Below, in pieces: positions 25,283 to 33,800 of a stretch of DNA of 64,000 bases; position 1 is the first letter of the stretch, and every line of letters begins with the position of its first letter. The notes beneath the pieces are model-generated. The model did not search any database and was not told the DNA's origin. It saw only the letters and a program-made list of their open reading frames with translations. The DNA lies in NCBI GenBank assembly GCA_947479535.1, contig CANJZQ010000003.1, positions 1 through 64,000 on the forward strand, given 5' to 3'. Both the position numbers and the translations under genes were made by a program. This DNA is from Oligoflexales bacterium. GTDB lineage: Bacteria; Bdellovibrionota_B; Oligoflexia; Oligoflexales; RGVZ01.

Positions 25283-26698
25283 TCATCTTTTTGAAATCGT
25301 CGCACGTGCCTTCACTGATCCCATCGCATATCGCAACTTTCGAGCGTGTTCGGCAGGCAAGCGCAGTTCGTAGCCCTGCGGCAACGCACGCTGTTTGTGT
25401 TTGGCGAATGCCTGAGGCAGAAGGCACGGGTTCATTTCAGCCAGGCGTGCGGAGGTCAGTTTTGAAGCGTGCAGTACCTCAGAAACCGAGGCCTTGCGAG
25501 GTAAAGAAACAAATTCAACCGCCTTGTCATGACCCGATTTTTCCAGTTTTTGGCGTTTGATCAACCAGTCGTAAGAATTGGCCGCTGCCAGGAATTCCGC
25601 ATAGAAATTCCGGCTGGCAAAGCCAAAACTCTTGGAGCGATAGCCTGCCAAAATATTTTCAAGTTCAGGGGATCCGACTTCGCGCATGGCGCGTTCCATG
25701 CCTGCGGCACCGTGATTGTAGGCCGTGATCGCAAGAGGCCATGTCCGCAGCATTTGATAGTTATCCTGCATCAGGCGGGCAGCGCCCCGGGTGGCCTTCC
25801 ACGGCGAATTTCGTTCATCGACCATGCGACCATCAACATGCATGTAAAGGCGTGCTGTTTGGGGCATGAATTGCCAGATCCCGGACGCCCCGACCTTTGA
25901 CCGTGCCTCGACATTGAACATCGACTCCACAAAGGGAAGACGGGTAAGTTTTACCGGAAGGCCATTCTCGGCAAACAGCTTTTCCATGTACGGCAGGTAT
26001 CGCTGGGCAACCTTCGCGGCCTCGATAAATGTATCGGATAGGCCCGACTGGGATCGAATCTTGATGTCGCCAGCAAGTAATTTTTCACGCTGGCGTTCAT
26101 CGCCACCGTATGTACTCCAAATGCGCCGCTCGATCGCGCCGAACTGCAAGGCGGCTTCACCCTGTTGACGAAAATGATCGATCGCGAGCTGATAGCGGTC
26201 GACATACCTCTGAGCAACCCTTTGGCGCTCCGCACGCCCGCGAACAGGATCGTAAGCGCGCCCCCGCACCGCTTCCTTGAAATCAATCAGGTCAATCACC
26301 CGGTCAGGTTCATCGACATCATGAATGATGATGGTTGTGCTCGGGTAGTTTTGGAACACGGTTTCCCAAAACCGGACTTGCCGCTGAACAAAGCCGTTTG
26401 CCGGGAACGGCACCGTGGCATTTCGCGTCACATCGCCGCGGTTTTTTTGCTTCGGCGATCCTTCGTTCGATTTACTTTCAGATTTTATAACCGCCGCATT
26501 TTCCCGTTCGAGTTCCTCGACGAAATATTGCAGTTCCGGGTCATCCGATTCGCTGCTGCTCGAATCGGCTTCAACTGGAAATTCCGATGGGTCGCCGATT
26601 CCAACTGGAACAACTGCGTTTGCAATGGAAACAAATGCGTTCGCAAGCATCAAACAAGATGCTGCAATGGTCGAACGCTTCCAGGTCAGGCCCAACAT
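25283..26698 (-). CDS. Membrane-associated lytic transglycosylase (family 1, MltD-like)
   Basis: The 471-residue protein contains an SLT domain: LPVKLTRLPFVESMFN holds the catalytic Glu, followed by SKVGASGIWQFMPQTARLY and the AITAYNHGAAGMERAM motif, all MltD-type. The C-terminal region (PRKASVSEVLHASKLTSARL) resembles a LysM peptidoglycan-binding module. A signal peptide begins at MLGLTWKRSTIAASCLML. I moved the start to 26698 because the longer frame reads through the opposite strand of tRNA-Pro (GVAGFEPTTSRTP artefact). It cleaves glycan strands and may open the wall for the complex encoded 35 bases downstream. Confidence 0.9.
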   Translation of the reverse strand: MLGLTWKRSTIAASCLMLANAFVSIANAVVPVGIGDPSEFPVEADSSSSESDDPELQYFVEELERENAAVIKSESKSNEGSPKQKNRGDVTRNATVPFPANGFVQRQVRFWETVFQNYPSTTIIIHDVDEPDRVIDLIDFKEAVRGRAYDPVRGRAERQRVAQRYVDRYQLAIDHFRQQGEAALQFGAIERRIWSTYGGDERQREKLLAGDIKIRSQSGLSDTFIEAAKVAQRYLPYMEKLFAENGLPVKLTRLPFVESMFNVEARSKVGASGIWQFMPQTARLYMHVDGRMVDERNSPWKATRGAARLMQDNYQMLRTWPLAITAYNHGAAGMERAMREVGSPELENILAGYRSKSFGFASRNFYAEFLAAANSYDWLIKRQKLEKSGHDKAVEFVSLPRKASVSEVLHASKLTSARLAEMNPCLLPQAFAKHKQRALPQGYELRLPAEHARKLRYAMGSVKARATISKR

Positions 26699-26905
26699 CC
26701 CTGAGGGCTCCTTCCGTCGACAATCTAACGAGGCAATTTGGGTACCTTTGAAGTCTATCAAAGGCTTGAAAAGCGCGGCAACTAAGGGGGTGCCGGGGTT
26801 TCGATTGACCGACATGAAATCGCGTGTTAACCACCTTAATGTTGCCAATTCACCAATTGGCATGCCAAGTTTTTGACGCCGCATCGCGGTCGCAGAAACG
26901 AAAAT

Positions 26906-26982
26906 CGGGGTATAGCGCAGACTGGTAGCGCGCACGCTTGGGGTGCGTGAGGTCGTGGGTTCGAATCCCGCTACCCCGACCA
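26906..26982 (+). tRNA. tRNA-Pro (anticodon GGG)
   Basis: Cloverleaf: acceptor CGGGGTA/TACCCCG, D-arm GCGC/GCGC, anticodon stem CACGC/GCGTG with loop TTGGGGT (anticodon GGG), T-arm GTGGG-TTCGAAT-CCCGC, discriminator A and encoded CCA. It is divergent from the transglycosylase gene. Confidence 0.96.
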
Positions 26983-27039
26983 TTTTCCCCTCTGGTCGCC
27001 CACTTCCCCTCCACGATCTCCCATTTAGGACTTGTTCAG

Positions 27040-27609
27040 ATGAAATCAGGAATCCGCGGAAAAACCATTGCGATTCAAATGATGTTGCTTTCTATCTTTG
27101 GTGTTGAAGCGAGCGAGAAATGGTTTGCCGGAGGAACTCCCCAATGGTTCACCAAGGAGTTCGCTGATACGTGGCTGGTTGGGCTACCCGGCGGCCTGGA
27201 TTTCAGTTGGTATCTGATCGCGTTTCTTGAAACGCTGATTGCTGCTTCGGCCCTGATCTCAATCCTCCGCGGGGAGTTCCTGGTACGCCGTGATCAAATC
27301 GTCCTGCGCGCTGCGCTGCTCATCAGCCTTGGCTTCTATTTAATGCTTGGGTTTGGCGGACGTATTTCTGGAAATCACGATATTGCCGCCCATTCCTTTC
27401 AGTATTTCACTGGGACACTGTTATCGCTTTTCATGATCGAGCGGTCCGAGGGTCGCTTCACAGGACGCCCAGGTGGACATCGCAATCACCGCCAGGGTGC
27501 GGACAAAGATAAGGCCAGGGCCAACGCAGGAACTCCTCAACGTAATCGCAGCCAAAATCAAAAGCGGGATTCGCAGAATCACCAACCAAGATTCGTAAAA
27601 AACCGCTAA
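27040..27609 (+). CDS. Hypothetical DoxX-like membrane protein with unusual basic tail
   Basis: The 189-residue frame starts MKSGIRGKTIAIQMM at an ATG with AGGA nine bases upstream. Residues 1-140 contain about four hydrophobic segments (FSWYLIAFLETLIAASALISIL, IVLRAALLISLGFYLMLGF) in an arrangement reminiscent of DoxX proteins. The last 50 residues switch abruptly to a highly polar, Arg/Asn/Gln-rich tail (GHRNHRQGADKDKARANAG). Such a tail is atypical and may result from a frameshift or a lost stop codon. Confidence 0.6.
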   Translation: MKSGIRGKTIAIQMMLLSIFGVEASEKWFAGGTPQWFTKEFADTWLVGLPGGLDFSWYLIAFLETLIAASALISILRGEFLVRRDQIVLRAALLISLGFYLMLGFGGRISGNHDIAAHSFQYFTGTLLSLFMIERSEGRFTGRPGGHRNHRQGADKDKARANAGTPQRNRSQNQKRDSQNHQPRFVKNR

Positions 27610-27713
27610 CCAACATTTTTCTTGTGTGATCCCGGTCTGTTAAAAGAATAATATTCAGTCAAAACTGAACCAGCCGAGGAACTCCAGAACATGCATATGT
27701 TACGGAGATTCTT

Positions 27714-28565
27714 ATGCTCGACTGCAATATTTGGGTTCACCTCAAGCCTTTTTGGGTGACATTGATCGTCGCTACTTCCTTCACACCAGTTCACGCGCTG
27801 GCCCAGGTCGCGCCTGATTCCAGCGACCTGTCCACAGAGCAGAAATTTGATTTCATCGCTGGTTCAATTGGTGATTCGATCACCGCCGCGATGGATGCGA
27901 ATCATCCCCTGGCCAACCGCGAGATCAACTGGTCAACAGGAACCCGCAGCTCTAAAATGGTCAACAGCCATGCCCTTCGCCTTCGGGAACTGATGCCCGA
28001 GACTTCTATCGGAACTAAAAACTTTGCGATCTCCGGCAGCAAATCAGCAGATGTCGTGAAGCAGGCAAAACATCTTGCAAAGTTTAGCCCGGATTACGCG
28101 ACGGTTTTGGTTGGAGCCAATGACGTTTGCGCCTGGAGCACCGATCATGATGCGCAATTGGCTGAATATGAATCCGACATTCGCACCATTTTGAAGACCT
28201 TGATTTCATCCAACGACGACGTCAAGATTTTGGTAAGCGCCATCCCAAACATGCCACTATTGCGGGATCTGGGAGCCGCCAATGGCTGCCAGTCGCGCTG
28301 GAACACATTACATATTTGTCCCGCACTTCTTGGTGCAAACCGGACAGATGAAGAAAGGAAAGCCTTTGCAGAACGCTGGCAGGATGCAAATCAAGTCCTC
28401 GCACGGGTCAGCTCTGAATTTCCGGTGAACGTTAAGTTTGCATCATCCATCGCTGAACCGGTCTTCAAAATAAGCCACGTCTCACGTCTGGATTGCTTTC
28501 ATCCAAACGTGAGCGGGCAGGACTTTCTTTCTGAGATGACTTGGACTGACGGTTGGTACTACTGA
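27714..28565 (+). CDS. Secreted SGNH/GDSL-family hydrolase
   Basis: A 283-residue protein with an N-terminal signal segment (PFWVTLIVATSFTPVHALA). The SGNH blocks are visible: GDSI with nucleophile Ser55, VLVGANDVCAW as block III and DCFHPN near the C-terminus carrying the catalytic Asp and His. It likely hydrolyses ester bonds of lipids or acetylated polysaccharides in the periplasm or outside the cell. The ATG has ACGGAG six bases upstream. Its 3' end overlaps the convergent lipoprotein gene by seven bases. Confidence 0.85.
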   Translation: MLDCNIWVHLKPFWVTLIVATSFTPVHALAQVAPDSSDLSTEQKFDFIAGSIGDSITAAMDANHPLANREINWSTGTRSSKMVNSHALRLRELMPETSIGTKNFAISGSKSADVVKQAKHLAKFSPDYATVLVGANDVCAWSTDHDAQLAEYESDIRTILKTLISSNDDVKILVSAIPNMPLLRDLGAANGCQSRWNTLHICPALLGANRTDEERKAFAERWQDANQVLARVSSEFPVNVKFASSIAEPVFKISHVSRLDCFHPNVSGQDFLSEMTWTDGWYY

Positions 28566-29272
28566 ACCTGGACGTTTCCAGGTGTGATGTTCTTCGATGC
28601 GCGTACCCGGATTTGGCCGACAATAAAATCGTCGTTGTCGCCACCGCTTACCCCAGCCGAATTATTTTTCGTTGACTCAACCATGATCGCGTAACGCCCT
28701 TTAGAAAGGGAAAGCGAGTTAAGTCCAGTCTTGGATGCTCCAGCGCGAATATAATCCTTCTCAAGATTGCTGGTGCCGGCCTGCACCAGATTTATCGTGT
28801 TTGAGTCGCTGTAATCCACACCGCAAACCGTCAACACATCCATCTGCACAACCGTTGCATCCTCGAGCACTTCAAACTCAAATGAGTACTTCGTACCGCT
28901 CAGGGAATATGCGTTGAGCTGGCGTTGGCACGTGGAGGCTGAAAACTTCCCGTCTCCAATATGAAACACCTTGTCACCACCGAACACGATCTCACGGTCG
29001 GTGCGGGAAATATCAACGTTGTTTCGAATCGTGTTGATGATTCCACCAATGGTCTGCACGGTATTTGTCGTGGTGTTTTGTGGGGTCATTGCAACAGGGG
29101 CACTCGGCGCTTGTGGGACCGCCGGAACGGCCGTCGGCTGTAGCGTCTCCTCCCTTGTGGTCTGGGTACCGTCGCCACTGCCCTTGAAATTTGTCGATCC
29201 GCAGGCTTGGAACAAGCCAGCCGCAATCGCCAAGACAGTGATTTTCTGAATAACGAAATGATGGGATTTCAT
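28559..29272 (-). CDS. Putative lipoprotein with beta-rich domain
   Basis: The protein of about 237 residues starts MKSHHFVIQK and has a lipobox FQAC (Cys24). A Thr/Pro/Ala-rich linker (residues 35-75) precedes a domain with strands such as YSFEFEVLEDATVVQMDVLT and LSLSKGRYAIMVESTKNN, resembling secreted beta-sandwich domains. No family is recognised. A short CAA microsatellite lies just upstream (29302-29320). Confidence 0.7.
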   Translation of the reverse strand: MKSHHFVIQKITVLAIAAGLFQACGSTNFKGSGDGTQTTREETLQPTAVPAVPQAPSAPVAMTPQNTTTNTVQTIGGIINTIRNNVDISRTDREIVFGGDKVFHIGDGKFSASTCQRQLNAYSLSGTKYSFEFEVLEDATVVQMDVLTVCGVDYSDSNTINLVQAGTSNLEKDYIRAGASKTGLNSLSLSKGRYAIMVESTKNNSAGVSGGDNDDFIVGQIRVRASKNITPGNVQVQ

Positions 29273-29431
29273 AACCAGCTTCAACCTCCGCAACAGCTTT
29301 AGACAACAACAACAACAGCAACCTCTGAATTTTCAGGGCCGGAGCCCCAAAGACAGACTCCTTATCGGCATCTTTCAGAAAAACTTTAGCTTTTTTTTAA
29401 TTATGGATGATAACGCAATGATTGCGAGGTG

Positions 29432-31045
29432 TTACGGGGTTCCATCCAGAGCTCGAACCACCCCCAAGATACGGTCGGCAGTATGGTTTGCGCCGGAATC
29501 AAACGACCACAAAAAGTCAGCAGGAAAGTCTTTGGTCATTTTATCGAACCTGTTGTGTTCCACCTGATCGAAGGTGGCTCCCGGTGCCGCGAACTGATGG
29601 CAACCGATGCAGTTTGAATTTGCCATTCCAGCCTCAAATTCAATGAAAGGATTGCTGCACCAGGTGTAATACTGGCCATCAGGCGACCGCCTTTCAGGCG
29701 TGTAGGCTGCACGGGTTGACCGGGCTGCCGCCAGAAGGCCCGCAGACCATCGAGCGCCAATGCTCCCAGACCTCCGCTCAAATTCCGCAGCGTTTTGGGA
29801 ATTCATGACCGGATCCCCCTCACGCCACGCAGATACCATGCACATCTTGTAAGCATTCCATGGCGCAAAATAGTTGCCAAGGTTGGAGCAACTCTGCTCA
29901 CTTGCATCACACAGTTCGGGGCGGTCACTCCCAAAATCGTTAGAGGGGCTGTCACCGCCCCACCAAAGTGTTAACCAGACCCACTCTCGCGTTTCCCTGG
30001 TCGTGACGTGAAGTCCAGTCAAAGCCCACTCATGCCCATTGTCGGTACGGACCCGGTAAATACCTTCAAATCCTGGCACAGGAACAGTTCTTGGATGGAT
30101 CGAATCATCTTGATCCGCAATCCTCCAGGTGCCTCCCTTGGCAAGCATTCCAGTGATTCCAGTTTCCGCTGTGTCGTAATTAGCGAGTGATTTAATCTTG
30201 CTGACCGTGGCCGGCCCTGCAACCCGCGACCAGGTCAGTTTTACCGCCACGGCTCCGCGGGGCAACGGCTGCCCAAAGCAGACTCCAAATTCATCGTCAG
30301 AAAACCGCTGCAGGGCCTTACTGAACGCACCGGCAAGGTCACCGTTTTCTGGTCGCAAGATGACTGGATTGGCTGGATTGGAGGATCGCTCCTGACAGCG
30401 CACGGCTGCCTCATAATTGATCATGAAAGCCCTGATCAACTGAGGACTCATCAAAACCACACCGCGCCCGTTTACGCCCGCCGAGGCGCCAAACCCATTC
30501 AGGCCACCCACCCTGACCGGATCGTTCTGGATTTGCTCCAACAGCCCCTGAAAACGCTCGTTTAGAATGCGATCCCGATCAGGGCCAATCGACGCCTGTT
30601 CATGATAGGCGGTCCAAGCCGTATTAAAAATCTCCTCCCGCGGGCGCCCACCATCGGTGCGGCCGCGTTCTTGCCGAACCAACTTATAAAAAACCTGAAA
30701 CAGCTCCTGAACTTCACCCGCGTCGTACCACGTCTGGAATACTGGGATCATCCCCACTTCACTTCGATCGTCGCGCGAGGCAGACACTGACACCGGACGA
30801 ATCACCCGCCGGAATACCTCCCAACCATGGGCACGCCTAGCCTCGAAGGAGGTTGCCAATTTCTCCGCCAAAGCCAGCTCTGCAACATCACCTGGGACAC
30901 CGATCGGATCGTAATCCACACCCGGGCCAATGATTTTACGTTCGGTCGGTCGCGCCAAAGGGTTCGCACCCTGGCCGCGCTGTTTGCAAGAAATTGCTGA
31001 AATAATTAGAGAAATCAGCAAAACTATCTGAAATGACCTGTTCAT
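29432..31045 (-). CDS. Large lipoprotein with a single haem c motif near the C-terminus
   Basis: A 537-residue protein with a lipobox (ISAISC, Cys20). The only cytochrome-type motif is CIGCH at residues 479-483 (NSNCIGCHQFA), suggesting covalent haem c after export. Most of the protein resembles no cytochrome I recognise: a helical N-terminal half and a central domain with EWVWLTLWWGGDSPSNDFG and several Cys (ELCDASEQSCSN). The axial Met is not obvious. It is divergent from the pilin-like gene, 78 bases away. It could be an electron-transfer or peroxidase-like protein, or a structural protein with a fortuitous motif. Confidence 0.72.
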   Translation of the reverse strand: MNRSFQIVLLISLIISAISCKQRGQGANPLARPTERKIIGPGVDYDPIGVPGDVAELALAEKLATSFEARRAHGWEVFRRVIRPVSVSASRDDRSEVGMIPVFQTWYDAGEVQELFQVFYKLVRQERGRTDGGRPREEIFNTAWTAYHEQASIGPDRDRILNERFQGLLEQIQNDPVRVGGLNGFGASAGVNGRGVVLMSPQLIRAFMINYEAAVRCQERSSNPANPVILRPENGDLAGAFSKALQRFSDDEFGVCFGQPLPRGAVAVKLTWSRVAGPATVSKIKSLANYDTAETGITGMLAKGGTWRIADQDDSIHPRTVPVPGFEGIYRVRTDNGHEWALTGLHVTTRETREWVWLTLWWGGDSPSNDFGSDRPELCDASEQSCSNLGNYFAPWNAYKMCMVSAWREGDPVMNSQNAAEFERRSGSIGARWSAGLLAAARSTRAAYTPERRSPDGQYYTWCSNPFIEFEAGMANSNCIGCHQFAAPGATFDQVEHNRFDKMTKDFPADFLWSFDSGANHTADRILGVVRALDGTP

Positions 31046-31123
31046 GAATTTTGCGCCCCGATTTCCGACGATAAACTATGAAGGTTTTCGGCCAAATCAC
31101 ACGAAAACGTTAGGACCAAGCAC

Positions 31124-32332
31124 GTGGCAGCTAACGGGCAAATTTTTAAAGCCAGCCCCTCAATCCCAGCGCAGGCTCAATCCAGCTCAACTTGGATCCA
31201 GGCCTTCTCCCTGGTCGACATGATGGTGGCAATTGCAATTGCCGGGGTATTGACCTCACTTTCAGTCGTCTCCATTCAGCAATACCTTTACAAAACGCGC
31301 CAAACTGAAGCCCTGAAAACCCTGGATGTCATCACTGGTGTTTATGTCGCAGAACTCGGAAATGATGCTGCCAGCATTCCGGCCGTAACATCAGCAACCA
31401 CATTGATAGATCCGGGAAGCGCACCAAACTACACATCCAATTTTAATCAGCCGAACTTTCTCGGTTTTGCCCTGACCCAAAAACCACGCTACAAATACTG
31501 GATGCACCACGGAAAGATCACTTGCACCACAAGCAGCGGCACCACGGATTATGTCATCATCGCCGTTGCAGAAAGCCGGCGAATCGGATGCACAAACGAG
31601 CCTTCTGACATTATTTGGACTGGGATCACCTTGACCGGGGCCAAAGTGCAAACCAAAGTACGGGATGTGGTCACAGCAGGCTGCGAACCATCGACCCCAG
31701 CTGAATTTTCACTCGCTGATTGTATTGTGACTGCTGAAGTGATCACCCTCGCGCCGACACCACCGCCGGCGGCAACTCCTCCGCCACCATCTGCACCGCC
31801 ATCACCAACACCGACTCCGGAGTCGACCTCGTCGTCGACGACGGGCTCAAGCAGTTCGTCGTCCAGCTCATCCAGCAGTTCGTCATCCAGCTCATCCAGC
31901 AGTTCTTCGACCGGCTCGTCAAGTAGTTCGTCCACCACCACCACCACCACCACCACCACCACTGGCGGGTCGACTGGTACCACCTCAGTCACAGGAGGCT
32001 CGACCGTCACCAGTACGTCGACCTCGAGTTCTTCATCCAGCACATCCACGGGCACCACGGGCGGTACCACGACCAGTACCAGCTCGTCTTCGAGCACATC
32101 CACCGGAACGACGACGTCAAGCAGCACATCAACGAGCAGTTCAACCAGCACGTCCACGGGCGGGTCATCATCCAGCACAACCAGCAGCCTGTCCAACGTC
32201 TGTGATTGCGGCACGCCGGGCACCTGCTACTGCTGCGATGATGAGGTCAACTTCCTGGCCTATTGCAGCACCAGTAATCCAGGCACCTGCGATGAAGGTT
32301 ATACAGGACCAAGATCCTGCACCACGCCATGA
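31124..32332 (+). CDS. Pilin-like protein with Pro/Ser/Thr stalk and Cys-rich C-terminus
   Basis: A 402-residue protein starting at GTG (AGGA eight bases upstream). Residues 27-50 (AFSLVDMMVAIAIAGVLTSL) resemble a type IV pilin or pseudopilin N-terminal helix, with Ala at -1 and Asp rather than Glu at +5. A globular part (residues 55-205, four Cys) is followed by a Pro-rich spacer (210-233), about 120 residues of almost pure Ser/Thr with a few Gly, and a 48-residue C-terminal domain with eight Cys (CDCGTPGTCYCC...). The low-complexity DNA contains a 24-base unit in tandem and an (ACC)n tract. It probably forms a surface filament tip or adhesin. The next gene overlaps it by four bases. Confidence 0.8.
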   Translation: MAANGQIFKASPSIPAQAQSSSTWIQAFSLVDMMVAIAIAGVLTSLSVVSIQQYLYKTRQTEALKTLDVITGVYVAELGNDAASIPAVTSATTLIDPGSAPNYTSNFNQPNFLGFALTQKPRYKYWMHHGKITCTTSSGTTDYVIIAVAESRRIGCTNEPSDIIWTGITLTGAKVQTKVRDVVTAGCEPSTPAEFSLADCIVTAEVITLAPTPPPAATPPPPSAPPSPTPTPESTSSSTTGSSSSSSSSSSSSSSSSSSSSSTGSSSSSSTTTTTTTTTTGGSTGTTSVTGGSTVTSTSTSSSSSSTSTGTTGGTTTSTSSSSSTSTGTTTSSSTSTSSSTSTSTGGSSSSTTSSLSNVCDCGTPGTCYCCDDEVNFLAYCSTSNPGTCDEGYTGPRSCTTP

Positions 32333-32844
32333 GTGAAAAAATGAACGCAAAAATGAACAAGGCAAAAATTTTCCTTGCGGTAGCAGCCGCAGGATTACTG
32401 TTGCTTGTCAGCCTTCGCATGCTTCCAAATTCCGCCGCAAGAAAAACAGAATTTATTGAAGCTTGTGCCGGATACAGCCTGCAACGAGTCGAGAAAACCT
32501 GCGAGAATTTAGGAGTGTCGTCCTTCCCCTCGCACAGAGACAAATTGAACAGGAGTTTCACGAACTATTGCAGTTGCCTGGCCGACCTTTGGAGCTCCGC
32601 CGGTATCACGCTGCAGCCAGATTTTTTCTCCAATGCCAGGGAACCGGAGTCAACCCAATCAGATAAAACAAAACGAATCATTGCCTGGGCGCGCACTGAC
32701 CTGACCAGGTCAAATTATGCGCGGTGTCACAATCGAAGTGGAATTGACCTCAACTGGATTGCTTCGGCCCAACTGGAATCACGCAAGAAGAAAGCCTTGC
32801 CCGCAACTGGCCGAGAGAAACTTCATCCGAACCAAGCCCGCTGA
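32329..32844 (+). CDS. Hypothetical partner of the pilin-like protein
   Basis: A 171-residue protein starting at an ATG that overlaps the preceding stop as ATGA. An N-terminal hydrophobic segment (IFLAVAAAGLLLLVSLRML) is a signal anchor or uncleaved signal. The exported part has five Cys (EACAGY, KTCENL, NYCSCL, ARCHNR) and several charged segments. No family is recognised. Overlap with the pilin-like gene suggests a shared function, such as assembly or anchoring. Confidence 0.7.
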   Translation: MSEKMNAKMNKAKIFLAVAAAGLLLLVSLRMLPNSAARKTEFIEACAGYSLQRVEKTCENLGVSSFPSHRDKLNRSFTNYCSCLADLWSSAGITLQPDFFSNAREPESTQSDKTKRIIAWARTDLTRSNYARCHNRSGIDLNWIASAQLESRKKKALPATGREKLHPNQAR

Positions 32845-32900
32845 TTGCAACCGTCTTTTGGCGGTTTCCGTCCAGACAGGGCGTTCCCCGTTCACATCTT

Positions 32901-33800
32901 TCACACGTCACGCCCCAAATAACGGGGAACGTTGGTCACTCCGGAGCGCAAGGCTACCGCAATCAACGTCAATAAATAAGGAAGTGCCTGGATCAGCTGA
33001 ACAGGAATCTCAATGCCCATCAGCGCATGTTCAGATCCCTGAAGCCGAATTTGCAGAGCATCGGCACCTGCAAAAACCAAACAAACCATGGCTGCAGTCA
33101 TGGGGCGCCAACCCGCAAAAATCACTGCGGCAAGGGCCATGAAACCGCGTCCACCGGTCATCCCGCGTGCAAAGGATGACGACAGTAACACCGACAATGT
33201 GGCTCCGCCCAAGGCAGCCAGTGCACCGCTGGCCACAACGGCACAAGTACGAACGATCCGCGGTGAAATTCCTGCACTCTCCAGGGCACCTGGTTCTTCT
33301 CCCGCAAATCGCAGGAGCAGGCCCGAACGGGTCCGCTCCAGAATCCACCAGATCACAAAAGGAGAAAGCAAAGCCCCTGCAGTGACCCACGCCAACAAGA
33401 TCCAACCAGAATCATGGTTTTCTGAGATGGCATCCAATGCAGGGGTACCACCTGAGATTCCGTAAAGCGCTTTGGTAACAAACGGCGCAACCCCAATGGC
33501 CAGCATGTTGAATGCTGCACCTGCGACGACCTGCTGGGCGCGACCATGAATCACAAAGATTGCATAGATGCTGCCTGCAACTCCGCCTGCAAAGAACGCC
33601 GCAGCAAGTCCCAGAGGCTGCGATCCTGTTGCAACAACAATAACGGCACCGGTAAGGGCGCCCACGACCATCAAACCTTCGAGGGCAATATTGACGACGC
33701 CCGATCTCTCGCAGACAACGCCACCCATCGCTGTGAGAAGCAGCGGCAATGCAAGGCGCAGGCTGGACATCAGCCATTCGAAATCAAAAATGTTGTTCAT
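32901..33800 (-). CDS. Nucleoside ABC transporter permease 2 (NupQ/YufQ-like)
   Basis: A permease of about 299 residues with eight to nine membrane helices and the family sequence LLLTAMGGVVCERSGVVNIALEGLMVVGAL near the N-terminus, as in BMP-associated importers (NupQ, TmpD). It pairs with the neighbouring permease to form the channel. I placed the start at 33800, where it overlaps the preceding stop by four bases; upstream residues in the longer frame are not membrane-protein-like. Confidence 0.9.
   Translation of the reverse strand: MNNIFDFEWLMSSLRLALPLLLTAMGGVVCERSGVVNIALEGLMVVGALTGAVIVVATGSQPLGLAAAFFAGGVAGSIYAIFVIHGRAQQVVAGAAFNMLAIGVAPFVTKALYGISGGTPALDAISENHDSGWILLAWVTAGALLSPFVIWWILERTRSGLLLRFAGEEPGALESAGISPRIVRTCAVVASGALAALGGATLSVLLSSSFARGMTGGRGFMALAAVIFAGWRPMTAAMVCLVFAGADALQIRLQGSEHALMGIEIPVQLIQALPYLLTLIAVALRSGVTNVPRYLGRDV

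Noticed and set aside
26698-26983. N-terminal extension of the lytic transglycosylase reading GVAGFEPTTSRTPS
   Set aside because: This peptide is the reverse strand of tRNA-Pro, a common annotation artefact; the true start is placed at 26698.
31549-32223. Long minus-strand frame opposite the pilin-like gene, rich in Val/Asp/Glu
   Set aside because: It is the antisense of the Ser/Thr repeat; composition reflects the repeat, not a protein.
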